Shown here: positions 26,703 to 35,631 of the stretch, one piece after another
Layout: each line of letters begins with the position of its first letter
Numbering within the stretch: the stretch's first letter is position 1
DNA from: Acidobacteriota bacterium
Lineage (GTDB): Bacteria; Acidobacteriota; Terriglobia; Terriglobales; Acidobacteriaceae
Length of the DNA: 64,000 nt
Assembly: GCA_019351975.1 (NCBI GenBank)
Contig: JABBOG010000005.1
Coordinates: forward strand, 1-64,000
Direction: 5' to 3'
The notes under the pieces: model-generated
Seen by the model: the letters and a program-made list of their open reading frames with translations, nothing else
Database searches by the model: none
Told to the model about the DNA's origin: nothing
Made by a program: the position numbers and the translations under genes

Positions 26703-29621
26703 ATGGCTCGGACACCTTATCCCCGCAGTGATCGTGACCTGCTCGCACGCATCTCTCGCTCCGCAGGCTCCAAAGCTGGCTATAAACAGCTCATTCGAGA
26801 GCTCGGCCTGGGCGGCGGCCGCGAACGTCGCCTCCTCCTCGAACAACTCACCTGCATGGTTGCTCGAAAGGAGCTCGTCCATCTGGGTGATGACGTATGG
26901 GCTATCCCATCATCCGATCCGGTCGCTCCGCGTACCCTCAGTTCAACTCGCGCGCGCGGTCTGTGGGATGGCATGGAGGCTGCTGCGCGCAGTGGGCGTG
27001 ACCGTCTGGTAAGCGGGCGTTTGGATCTGCATCGTGATGGTTTCGGCTTCGTGCGGCCGGACGGTGCGGTGCATCAGCCACGTTCGGACGGTGCATTCCG
27101 CAATTCCGAAAAATCCAGCAGCTTGCGCCGCCAAGCCCGGCGGGAGACGCCTCAAAACGCACCAGCGGTGAGCCCAGCGGAGCAGGACATCTTTATCCCT
27201 CCCAATGAGATAAACGGTGCGATGCAAGGCGATTTAGTCCTTGTACATGAAGCACTTCCGGGCCGCGATGGACGCCGCTCCGGGCGCATTGCACGCGTTC
27301 TCACGCGACGCAACCCTACCGTGGTTGGCATCTTTCATTACGCCCGCCACAGCCATCCTCATGATTCGCAATCACTTAGAGGCAATTATGTAACGCCTCT
27401 GGACGAGCGCATCGGTGGCCCTATCACGATCGCAGACGGCGACGAGATCGTACCTGATGCGCCTGATTCGCCACACCGCATGCTTGGCAATGAGGCTCGT
27501 CGCAGGCTGCAACCTATTGATTTGAAAGATGGTAGAGCCCCCTTGGAAGGTCTGGCGGTCGATGTCGAGATCATCAGTTTCCCGACCGCTGGGCGACCCG
27601 CGTGCGGTAGGGTGATCGAGGTTCTGGGGCCGCCGGATGCATTTGGTGTCGATGTTGAAATCATCATTCGTAAACATCACATTCCACACAGCTTCCCGGC
27701 GGCAGTGCTAGCAGAGGCAGCGGACCGTGCGACGGAGACTGTGGCAAGCCTGCCGACGGATGTCATTGAAAACAGGGAGGATTTTCGTGGTCTCCCCATC
27801 GTGACCATCGACGGGGAGACGGCGCGGGACTTTGACGATGCTGTGCTGGTGCGCAGTTTGCCCAATGGAAACAATGAGTTACAGGTGCATATTGCCGATG
27901 TGAGTTGGTATGTGCGGCCAGGGTCTGCGCTCGATACGGAGGCCAGGGTACGTGGGACGAGTGTGTACTTCCCTGACCGGGCTGTGCCGATGCTGCCGCA
28001 TGCGCTTTCGAGCGGGATGTGCAGTCTGCTGCCAAATGAAGACAGGCTTGTACTTAGCTGCATTATGGAGATCGATTCCGAGGGCGAAATCGTCGGTTTT
28101 CGCGTTGCTGAAGGGATCATTCGCAGCGTTCGGCGCATGACGTACACGAGCGTTCAGCATTGCATCGATGCAGCGAGCGCCGTAGCGAATAGGGGATATG
28201 CGGACGGAGTTAGTGGTTTATATGACGGCGTTAGTGGCTTTGAGGACGGGGAGGAGCGCGACCGCGTCGAAGCAGAGTGTCCGGGACTGCCCGCCGCCGT
28301 CGACGCGATGCTTGACCTCGCATTGCGGCTGAACGCGAAGCGTGTGCGTCGTGGGTCGATTGACTTTGACCTGCCGGAGCCTGTGGTGCAGTTTGATCCG
28401 GACGGCAATATGAAGGCCATCGTGCGTTCGGAGCGGGGGTGGTCGCACCGGTTGATTGAGGAGTTCATGCTGTCGGCTAACGAGTGCGTGGCGCACTGGC
28501 TGGAGTCGCAGGGAATTCCGTCGATCTACCGGATTCACGAGATGCCTGACCCGAAGCGGATTGTGGACTTCGAGGAGACAGCGGCGGGTTTTGGGCACTC
28601 GCTGGGGCTGGGGAACCTGCCGGTGCGGAAGTTGACGATGAAGGCGGATCGGCGCGACTCGAAGCAGCGGTCGGCGCGGGGGAGGGATTCGCGGACGGCG
28701 CAGCAGCACGAGGTGCCGGAGAGTATTCCGGTAACGCCGCAGATGTATCAGCGGCTGGTGCGGCGCATCAGCGGAACCCCGGAGGAGCGGATTCTTGCGT
28801 ATCTGATGCTGCGGTCGCTGAAGCAGGCACGGTATGCGGAGCAGAATGAGGGGCACTTCGCGCTGGCGTCGCCGTCGTACACGCACTTTACGTCGCCAAT
28901 ACGTCGGTACCCAGATCTGATGGTGCATCGGCTGGTGCGGGCGATGCTGCGCGAGGGCGCGGATCCAAGGGGCGGCGCGATTCGGTCGGATGATGCGCAG
29001 CCGTGGTCGACGGAGATGGAGCGAGCACGGGGAAGGTCGTCGCCAGGCCGCGTCTCCGATGCGAGACGTGGGGCAGCCGCATTTGGGGAGGGGCCGGTTG
29101 CGGCGGAGGAGTTGAACGATATTGCGGTGGAGAGCTCGCAGGCGGAGCGGCGCGCGGCGGATGCGGAGCGCGAGCTGATTGAGTGGAAGAAGATGAAGTT
29201 CATGGCGGACAAGGTGGGCGAGGACTTCCCTGCCGTCATTCTGTCGTGCACGAAGTACGGTTTCTTCGTGGAACTGGACGATATGTTTATCGAGGGGCTG
29301 GTGCCGCTCGCGTCGCTGGTGGGCGACTTCTACAGCTTTCGGGATACCGACCGAACGATTGTGGGAGCGCGCACCGGCCATGTGTTCTCGCTGGGACAGA
29401 AGGTGCATGTGCTGCTGGACCGGATCGACCGGCAGCAGCGGCGGTTGCAGTTTGCGCTGATGCCGGGAACGGAGCCGCAGGCGAATACGGGGGCGGTGGG
29501 GCGCGGTGGCAAGAGCGAGGCGAAGAAGGCCAAGGCGAAGGAGAAGAAGGTGAGCGGGAAAGCGAAGACTCGGCAGCGGAAGGACAAGGGCAAACGGCGC
29601 CAGGGCGGTATCGACAGATAG
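26703..29621 (+). CDS. rnr: ribonuclease R with several low-complexity insertions
   Basis: RNB motif NREDFRGLPIVTIDGETARDFDDAV; HIADVSWYVRPGSALD; YTHFTSPIRRYPDLMVHR; S1 domain; basic C-terminal tail. Confidence 0.96.
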   Translation: MARTPYPRSDRDLLARISRSAGSKAGYKQLIRELGLGGGRERRLLLEQLTCMVARKELVHLGDDVWAIPSSDPVAPRTLSSTRARGLWDGMEAAARSGRDRLVSGRLDLHRDGFGFVRPDGAVHQPRSDGAFRNSEKSSSLRRQARRETPQNAPAVSPAEQDIFIPPNEINGAMQGDLVLVHEALPGRDGRRSGRIARVLTRRNPTVVGIFHYARHSHPHDSQSLRGNYVTPLDERIGGPITIADGDEIVPDAPDSPHRMLGNEARRRLQPIDLKDGRAPLEGLAVDVEIISFPTAGRPACGRVIEVLGPPDAFGVDVEIIIRKHHIPHSFPAAVLAEAADRATETVASLPTDVIENREDFRGLPIVTIDGETARDFDDAVLVRSLPNGNNELQVHIADVSWYVRPGSALDTEARVRGTSVYFPDRAVPMLPHALSSGMCSLLPNEDRLVLSCIMEIDSEGEIVGFRVAEGIIRSVRRMTYTSVQHCIDAASAVANRGYADGVSGLYDGVSGFEDGEERDRVEAECPGLPAAVDAMLDLALRLNAKRVRRGSIDFDLPEPVVQFDPDGNMKAIVRSERGWSHRLIEEFMLSANECVAHWLESQGIPSIYRIHEMPDPKRIVDFEETAAGFGHSLGLGNLPVRKLTMKADRRDSKQRSARGRDSRTAQQHEVPESIPVTPQMYQRLVRRISGTPEERILAYLMLRSLKQARYAEQNEGHFALASPSYTHFTSPIRRYPDLMVHRLVRAMLREGADPRGGAIRSDDAQPWSTEMERARGRSSPGRVSDARRGAAAFGEGPVAAEELNDIAVESSQAERRAADAERELIEWKKMKFMADKVGEDFPAVILSCTKYGFFVELDDMFIEGLVPLASLVGDFYSFRDTDRTIVGARTGHVFSLGQKVHVLLDRIDRQQRRLQFALMPGTEPQANTGAVGRGGKSEAKKAKAKEKKVSGKAKTRQRKDKGKRRQGGIDR
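28203..28244. repeat. 21-bp in-frame tandem duplication in rnr
   Basis: gacggagttagtggtttatat / gacggcgttagtggctttgag -> DGVSGLY-DGVSGFE. Confidence 0.85.
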
Positions 29622-29624
29622 TCT

Positions 29625-29888
29625 TTGCAGCGGCGATGCGGTTCTGCAGGCGTTCCACACTGTAACACCGGCAGCGACGAGTATGTCCTGGTTCAGGGCA
29701 TCGTGAGAAAAGATCGGGACGGACACCTCAAGGGCTTCGAGTCCATCGAACATGCAACTCCACTAGATCCACAGGACGTAACCCTTCGGTTGGAGGAGCT
29801 TGGAAAGCTGCGAGATGGCTGGCTCGATGGTGCAGGTACCGCACCACACAAAGATTCCTTACCAAAGGTACCGTACGCGCCAAAGTGA
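29625..29888 (+). pseudogene. possible truncated gene remnant (VRKDRDGHLKGFESIEHATPLDPQDVTLRLEELGKLRDGWLDGAGTAP...)
   Basis: Protein-like central block then abrupt end inside the 23-bp repeat at 29868-29890. Confidence 0.4.
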
Positions 29889-29890
29889 AA
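29868..29890. repeat. short repeat copy 2: GTACCGTACGCGCCAAAGTGAAA
   Basis: See copy 1 at 26564-26582; same orientation. Confidence 0.8.
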
Positions 29891-29904
29891 GAACGCCTTA
29901 CACC

Positions 29905-29935
29905 ATAAAAAAGTAACGGCTCTTAGCAGCGAGCC
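29905..29935 (-). terminator. possible Rho-independent terminator for the minus-strand cluster
   Basis: Minus strand: GGCTCgctgctaaGAGCCgttactttttt. Confidence 0.45.
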
Positions 29936-29939
29936 ATTT

Positions 29940-30647
29940 TCAATGGGCAACAACTCCCGGCCGTCGCCGGAGTGGAGAGTATTCGTCGATTAATTCGGCC
30001 CAGCGCTTTTTGTGACGGTCGAGTTTGTCCTGCTGACAGGCCGTGCAGGCTGATCCGCATCTATATCCGGAGAGAATTACGCGGGTTCCTTTCGCCCTGC
30101 ATTTTGGGCAGTCGGCCATCGAATATAGGGGGACGACTCCACTGAGCGTGCCGGTACGATACTCCGGCCGTATAGAGGCCGCTAGCATGGCCAGATAGTT
30201 CAGCGGATAGAGACCGGGCGCAATCAAAACATTCTGCATTGCGGGCGAGGCAGAGAGTGGAAGCAAATCCCCATCTTCCGGGACGAGATTTGTTTGAATG
30301 GATTCCAGACGAGTCAGATTTCTCAACGGCGCAAACGAAGCGATACGGATGGTACGTCCCCACCCACTTGATGACAGGATGAGCGTTCGCAATTGGCTCA
30401 AATGGCCGACAGCCTGAATGGTGTGGAGGCGAAATGGCTCCAGAGTAAGATGGCGCAGATGTACCAGCTTACTGACCGCATCCAGCAACTCGATGCTGGT
30501 GTTTTCGATATCCAGACTGATGAGGTTCGGAAAGGTGGCAAGCAGATCGAGGCGCTTGGTCGACCGCGAGATTCGCAGCGCCTGCACGGAAGCTGGATTG
30601 AGTCCGTCCAGTGTGGTTGAAAGTTCCGGTATGGGCAGCCATCGCAT
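29940..30647 (-). CDS. leucine-rich-repeat-like protein with C-terminal CxxC zinc-ribbon-like region
   Basis: LRISRSTKRLDLLATFPNLISLDIENTSIELLDAVSKLVHLRHLTLEPF...; CPKCRAKGTRVILSGYRCGSACTACQQDK. Confidence 0.65.
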   Translation of the reverse strand: MRWLPIPELSTTLDGLNPASVQALRISRSTKRLDLLATFPNLISLDIENTSIELLDAVSKLVHLRHLTLEPFRLHTIQAVGHLSQLRTLILSSSGWGRTIRIASFAPLRNLTRLESIQTNLVPEDGDLLPLSASPAMQNVLIAPGLYPLNYLAMLAASIRPEYRTGTLSGVVPLYSMADCPKCRAKGTRVILSGYRCGSACTACQQDKLDRHKKRWAELIDEYSPLRRRPGVVAH

Positions 30648-30722
30648 ACAACGATCCCTTCATGATCTTTACTCAGCATCTTTACGTGAACACTAGCTTC
30701 ATCGGCTCCAACGCAAGGGGAT

Positions 30723-31334
30723 CTACTGTTCGGGCGAGTAAAACAGACCCTGTATGTTGCGGCGCTTCTCTTCCGCCGTCAAGAACGTTTTCGCTTCCTC
30801 GAATTCCTGTTGGGTAGGACGAGAATCCGTTGCGGTGTTGTAGCGAAGGACCGTTTGATATGCGTGAAAATATTCAGGATCGCCCAGCAATGTGCAAATT
30901 CCGCCCATCCCTTTCAAGAAGGCGTTCACTGCCATATCGTTCTTTGCGCAGGACTCCTCGAGGTTGGCTCTGTGCGTGTATTTCCAATCGGGTTGAAAGC
31001 CGTTGTCAATCTTTCGATGCCAGCAAGCGATGCGATCCAGAATGGTTTTGAGGGTTTCGGGATCGCTACATACCTTCTGGTTGATGACGGGCCCCATCTG
31101 TTCTGAAAGGGCGGAGAATGCGACAGCGGGACTGTCCATTTGATTGTCGGGCGGAAAGCAATCCATCTCCAGCTGGGCTCGGAATTTTGCGATGTAAAAC
31201 AGAAAGCCCGCACGACGAATGTTGCCCGATTGGAGCGCGGGGATGACCGCGATGAAGAGATCGCTGGCCGAACTGCGTTCTACATCGATCGTCAACGCGT
31301 CAGGGACGTGTTGGATTGTGTGATCCTGGTCCAT
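30723..31334 (-). CDS. hypothetical protein in SUKH/LRR cluster
   Basis: ORF from MDQDHTIQHV...; same strand and close spacing with neighbours. Confidence 0.55.
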   Translation of the reverse strand: MDQDHTIQHVPDALTIDVERSSASDLFIAVIPALQSGNIRRAGFLFYIAKFRAQLEMDCFPPDNQMDSPAVAFSALSEQMGPVINQKVCSDPETLKTILDRIACWHRKIDNGFQPDWKYTHRANLEESCAKNDMAVNAFLKGMGGICTLLGDPEYFHAYQTVLRYNTATDSRPTQQEFEEAKTFLTAEEKRRNIQGLFYSPEQ

Positions 31335-31356
31335 TGCGTTTTCCTTACAAATGAAG

Positions 31357-31917
31357 TCATTCAGCCGATTTTTTTGGCCTGCGTCCAACGGTAGCGCCGG
31401 GCGGAATCTTCAGATTGTGTTCCGCAGCGAAGTCCGCATCGATCCAGATACTGTGTACTTTGACGTTGGGAAGAGGCTCGCCTCTACAATCGATGAGCCT
31501 ATCGAGAAACTCGTCAATATTCTTTGCCAGGCGGGTATGGAGTTTGTCGCCTGCTTCGCTGCGTCCAATCAACTCCAGCTCATGGTCCCAATACCAAATG
31601 GAGCCGGACTTTGGCCGCATCAGTATGCGGTCTCCGCAAGGGCAATCCGCGATGGGTATGGAAGTTTTCATAATCCGGTCGTCCAGCATTTCCATGTGTC
31701 TCACAATGGAGTTGCTCCCGGGCAGAACCGTTAAGAACCGCTCTACAGAAATTCCCCTGCGGTCGCCGGGGAAGCGATTGTCGATGGGTCTGCCGTCACC
31801 GTATCGCAGCAGCATGCTGCAATATGCTGGCGGCAGTTGAATGCCAGTGGACTGTTCAAATGCGTCGATGTCGGCCTGCGTCGGAAGAACATTCGCGGGT
31901 TCTATTTCGATAGGCAT
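31357..31917 (-). CDS. SMI1/KNR4 (SUKH) family protein
   Basis: TQADIDAFEQSTGIQLPPAYCSMLLRYGDGRPIDNRF...ISVERFLTVLPGSNSIVRHMEMLDDRI...IPIADCPCGDRILMRPKSGSIWYWDHE. Confidence 0.85.
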   Translation of the reverse strand: MPIEIEPANVLPTQADIDAFEQSTGIQLPPAYCSMLLRYGDGRPIDNRFPGDRRGISVERFLTVLPGSNSIVRHMEMLDDRIMKTSIPIADCPCGDRILMRPKSGSIWYWDHELELIGRSEAGDKLHTRLAKNIDEFLDRLIDCRGEPLPNVKVHSIWIDADFAAEHNLKIPPGATVGRRPKKSAE

Positions 31918-32096
31918 ACTGCATCAGATTCCTTTCCGAGACGAGCGACCGCGCATACATGCTGAGACGGCAACGAAGGAGAACAATGCGTCAGCAGAAA
32001 ATTCACGCTCGAGGATAGACTAATCAACATGCAGTCCTTCCTGACCGTCCGGCCAGTTTTTATTTGTTCGGGAGCGACCAAAGTGGAAGGATCGTG

Positions 32097-32954
32097 ATGG
32101 ATACAAGTATGTCTCGCGGGCCTTCGCGGAATTTCGTTGCATTGATTTTGGGTATATTCGTCGCTCTCGGGTTGCTAAGTGGGTTGCTCGTGTCCAGACG
32201 CGCACAGATTGAGCGGCACGAACGAACGGCCCGCGCTTATGCGATGCTGCCTGCTCGAATGCTCTGGGTCTGGGAGCGGCCTGAGGACCTACGCAGCGTG
32301 GATCCGTCAACCGTTGGGGTTGCCGTACTTATGGAAACGATCTACCTCGGCGTTGGACAACGTAGGACGGGCATAGCAGTTCAGCCGCGTATGCAATCGT
32401 TGCAGCTGCCGAACGGCATAGCGCGGGTCGACGTCGTTCGAATGGAAACTGTAGACGGTTATCATTTGGAGGCCAGCCAGTCGGCGCTGCTTGCCGCGAC
32501 CGCATCGCAACTGGTCCGCAACGCACGCACGCCGGGGATTGCCGCGCTGCAGATCGACTTCGACGCGAAAAAGTCTGAGCGAGGATTTTACCGTGCACTG
32601 CTGCAACACGTCCGGGCAGAGATGCCTCCCACCCTTCCATTAACCATCACTGCGCTGGCATCCTGGTGTTCGACGGACGACTGGATTGCGCAGCTGCCGG
32701 TAGATCAGGCCGTCCCTATGTTCTTCCGTATGGAGCCGGATCGGCGGCGCATGATGGCAACGGAAGCGAAGTATCGCGTGACGGAACCGCTTTGCATGGC
32801 CAATATCGGCGTTTCCACCCACGAGCCCTGGCCGCCTGACATTGCTGGCAAACGTGTTTACATCTTTTCCGACAAAGGCTGGGAAAGCGACCTTGCGGTG
32901 CTGCGTGGCTTGCCAAATGTGCGTCAACAAACCAATTCGGAAGTGGGTCGATGA
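32097..32954 (+). CDS. DUF3142-like protein with N-terminal TM
   Basis: MLWVWERPEDLRSVDPSTVGVAVLMETIYL...GIAALQIDFDAKKSERGFYRALLQHVRAEMPPTLPLTITALASWC; ATG 32097 preferred. Confidence 0.75.
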   Translation: MDTSMSRGPSRNFVALILGIFVALGLLSGLLVSRRAQIERHERTARAYAMLPARMLWVWERPEDLRSVDPSTVGVAVLMETIYLGVGQRRTGIAVQPRMQSLQLPNGIARVDVVRMETVDGYHLEASQSALLAATASQLVRNARTPGIAALQIDFDAKKSERGFYRALLQHVRAEMPPTLPLTITALASWCSTDDWIAQLPVDQAVPMFFRMEPDRRRMMATEAKYRVTEPLCMANIGVSTHEPWPPDIAGKRVYIFSDKGWESDLAVLRGLPNVRQQTNSEVGR

Positions 32955-35323
32955 AAACTTTGCGTCCTGGCAGGCAATTCAGACTGGCACTGTGCTTACT
33001 ACTCCCTCTAACTGCCGCGTTGGCCTGTGGGCCAGACTTTTCCCCGGACGTATTTGTACGAAAGAACAGGCCGGACGTGCCTGCGGAGTACGTGGCTGGA
33101 AAGCTCGGCCTGCTGCAGCCGAGCTTCGCGCGCGCGGACCTCATCGTGGCCTATCGGTATCTGACCGGCGGGACGCTCGATCCGGCAGAGCAGAAGGGCT
33201 GGTCACCCACCTATTCAGCGCAGGAGTCGCTGTGGAGTCCCGACCCATCCTTTTTAGCAGAGGATTCGAACACTGCCGTAGATCAGTGGATGGCCGCGCG
33301 CCGACAGTACCCAGGAGCGCCGAAAGATACTATCCAGCAAGAGAAGGTAACGAGCACCCCTTCCGCCGATGGAGGAGTGGACCAAAGCTATTTCACCAAC
33401 TGTCAGGACGATGCTTTCACCACGGCTGTCGCAACTCTGAAGTCGCGCGAGGCGGCATGGGGCAAAGCCAGCGCTAACCTGAAGAACTGGCTGCAAGCGC
33501 AGGACATGGTCTTCGCAAATTGCGCCGGCGGCCCTGTTACTCCGGCAGCCGCTCCGCCCGGCAGCCCCGCCTTGCTCGTCAGCGATCGCGCCTACCAGAT
33601 TGCCGCTGCGCATTTTTATGAGATGTACCTGAATCGTGCGCACCGAGAATTTGTAGCGATCAGCAAAGACAAGAGTTCTCCCTGGCAGCCGATCGCCGGC
33701 TATCTGGCGGCACGCACACTTGTCCGGCAGGCATGTTTCACGGGCGCGGCAATCGGTGCGCCGTCCGGCTACAATCCGGATTTGATGGTCGCCGCCGCGG
33801 AAGAGTTGAAGGCATACCTGGCCGCAAGTCCACCGCCGGGCATGCAGCAAGCGGCAGAGGCTGAACTGGCACTCATCGACATTCGCACCTATCCAACCCA
33901 GCGAGCGGGACAATTGAGCTCGCTGCTCACCGGTCCGCAAAACGATCCGGACTACGGCCAGGATTTGAAAGACCTGCTTTGGTTCATCTCTAAAAACACG
34001 CCGGACGGCCTTCGTGCGCAGCCGGATGATGAGGGCAATCCAAGTGACCCCAAGTCAATCGAGGAAGCGGATGCAGCGAGGGTTAAAGCGTATAACGCGA
34101 CGAAGTCGATCCGGCAAATTTCGCCGCTCATCGACTGGACGCTGACCTACGAGTCGCTTGATCCGGCGGCGGCAAACCATGCGCTGAACATGTGGCAGAA
34201 AACGAAGACCATGCCGTGGCTCGTCGCGGCGCTGGCGCTGATGCCGGACAATGCGACCCCGGCGCCGGCGTTGATGGCTGCCGCTGCCGACGTGCCGATG
34301 GCGTCCCCTGCCTGGACCACCGTCAGCTTCCATCGGATTCGTTTGCTTCTGGCGATCGGGCAGACGGCACAGGCGCGTGTAGCGTTGTCGAAGGCTGTGC
34401 CGTATGTTGTGGGGCAGACCTACCCGTCGTCGATCAATGCATTTCATGGGTTGGCGATGCGCAGCGCAGAAACTCTGGACCAGTTTCTCGTTTACGCTCC
34501 GCGGACGATGCTGCTCAACGATTCACAGGCATGGTATGCCGACGATCAGTGCCGTAGCATCATGAAGCAAAACAAGAAGCGTCATTACAACTGCGTCGCC
34601 GTTGATCCACAGCAGATCGATGAAGATACAGCGAAGCTCTTCAATTACCAGTTTCCGCTGTCTGTGTGGCTGGTCGCGGCTAGGTCCCCTTCGCTGTCCG
34701 CGCATGTGCGTCAGGCAATTGCAATGGATGGATGGACGCGCGCTGTCTTGCTGGGCGACAAGGAGTATGAAGCGGCCTTCCTGCTCTTGCTGCCCTCGGA
34801 CCTGCAGACGCAGGCACACAACGGGTCCGGCGTAGCACCGCTGCTTGCGCTCGTTGGCAATCCCGGACTTAGTCCCTATCTGAACGGAGGGACGCAACGC
34901 AATTACTCGTACGATTTTGTTGAGAGCTATAGCGATAACTGGTGCTACGACGCGAAAGCAAGCGCACGCGGAATTGGACCCACATTTCTCGATGCGACAG
35001 AGATGAAACATGGAAAAGAAGAAGCCGCTGCGCTAGCACCGATCCACGAAAGCACGCTGGGCCGAAGGGTGCTGGACTATGTTGCCGCAAACCCAAAGGA
35101 CCCCCGCGCAGCAGAAGCACTCTACCTGATTTTGCGGATGGTGAGATACGGCTGTGCTAGTCCGATTTCACCCAAGGATGCCCAGGACATTTCCTGGGAG
35201 ACACAATCGCAAAGAGGCGAAGCGGTCAAGCTCTTTGAGTTGCGCAAAGAGGCGTCAAAATTGCTTCGGGAAAGATACGCCTCTTCTCCTTGGACCAAGA
35301 AGGCAGGGCCAATCGCCGGTTAG
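32951..35323 (+). CDS. large secreted/lipoprotein-like hypothetical protein with helical repeats, coupled to the DUF3142-like gene
   Basis: ATGA overlap with upstream ORF; signal RLALCLLLPLTAALACGPDFSPDVF; 790-aa uninterrupted ORF. Confidence 0.75.
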   Translation: MKTLRPGRQFRLALCLLLPLTAALACGPDFSPDVFVRKNRPDVPAEYVAGKLGLLQPSFARADLIVAYRYLTGGTLDPAEQKGWSPTYSAQESLWSPDPSFLAEDSNTAVDQWMAARRQYPGAPKDTIQQEKVTSTPSADGGVDQSYFTNCQDDAFTTAVATLKSREAAWGKASANLKNWLQAQDMVFANCAGGPVTPAAAPPGSPALLVSDRAYQIAAAHFYEMYLNRAHREFVAISKDKSSPWQPIAGYLAARTLVRQACFTGAAIGAPSGYNPDLMVAAAEELKAYLAASPPPGMQQAAEAELALIDIRTYPTQRAGQLSSLLTGPQNDPDYGQDLKDLLWFISKNTPDGLRAQPDDEGNPSDPKSIEEADAARVKAYNATKSIRQISPLIDWTLTYESLDPAAANHALNMWQKTKTMPWLVAALALMPDNATPAPALMAAAADVPMASPAWTTVSFHRIRLLLAIGQTAQARVALSKAVPYVVGQTYPSSINAFHGLAMRSAETLDQFLVYAPRTMLLNDSQAWYADDQCRSIMKQNKKRHYNCVAVDPQQIDEDTAKLFNYQFPLSVWLVAARSPSLSAHVRQAIAMDGWTRAVLLGDKEYEAAFLLLLPSDLQTQAHNGSGVAPLLALVGNPGLSPYLNGGTQRNYSYDFVESYSDNWCYDAKASARGIGPTFLDATEMKHGKEEAAALAPIHESTLGRRVLDYVAANPKDPRAAEALYLILRMVRYGCASPISPKDAQDISWETQSQRGEAVKLFELRKEASKLLRERYASSPWTKKAGPIAG

Positions 35324-35631
35324 GATCCTTCGCCAGGAGGCCAGAGGGACTGCCTGACCATGCCTTACATTCAGCCACACCGAAAGGCGATTGTTACTCG
35401 TCCAGATACTTGTATTTCTCAGACGGGTTCATGCCAGGCATTTTTCGTGAGAGGAATGATTCTTGATGGTTGAGCTCGATAACGCGAGGTGGAAGAGCCT
35501 GACGCCTGCGTATGGCGGCGCGGGAAATATCCCTCCTCTATTGCTCAGCTTTGGGATCGTTGGGAATTCCTTCGCGGTGAGACGCTGAACCCATGCCACA
35601 TGAGAACGCAGCCCGGGTCTTTGCGGTCGGA

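Noticed and set aside
28218-29753. 511-aa minus-strand ORF
   Set aside because: Antisense to rnr; low-complexity Arg/His/Leu/Pro composition; rnr is unambiguous.
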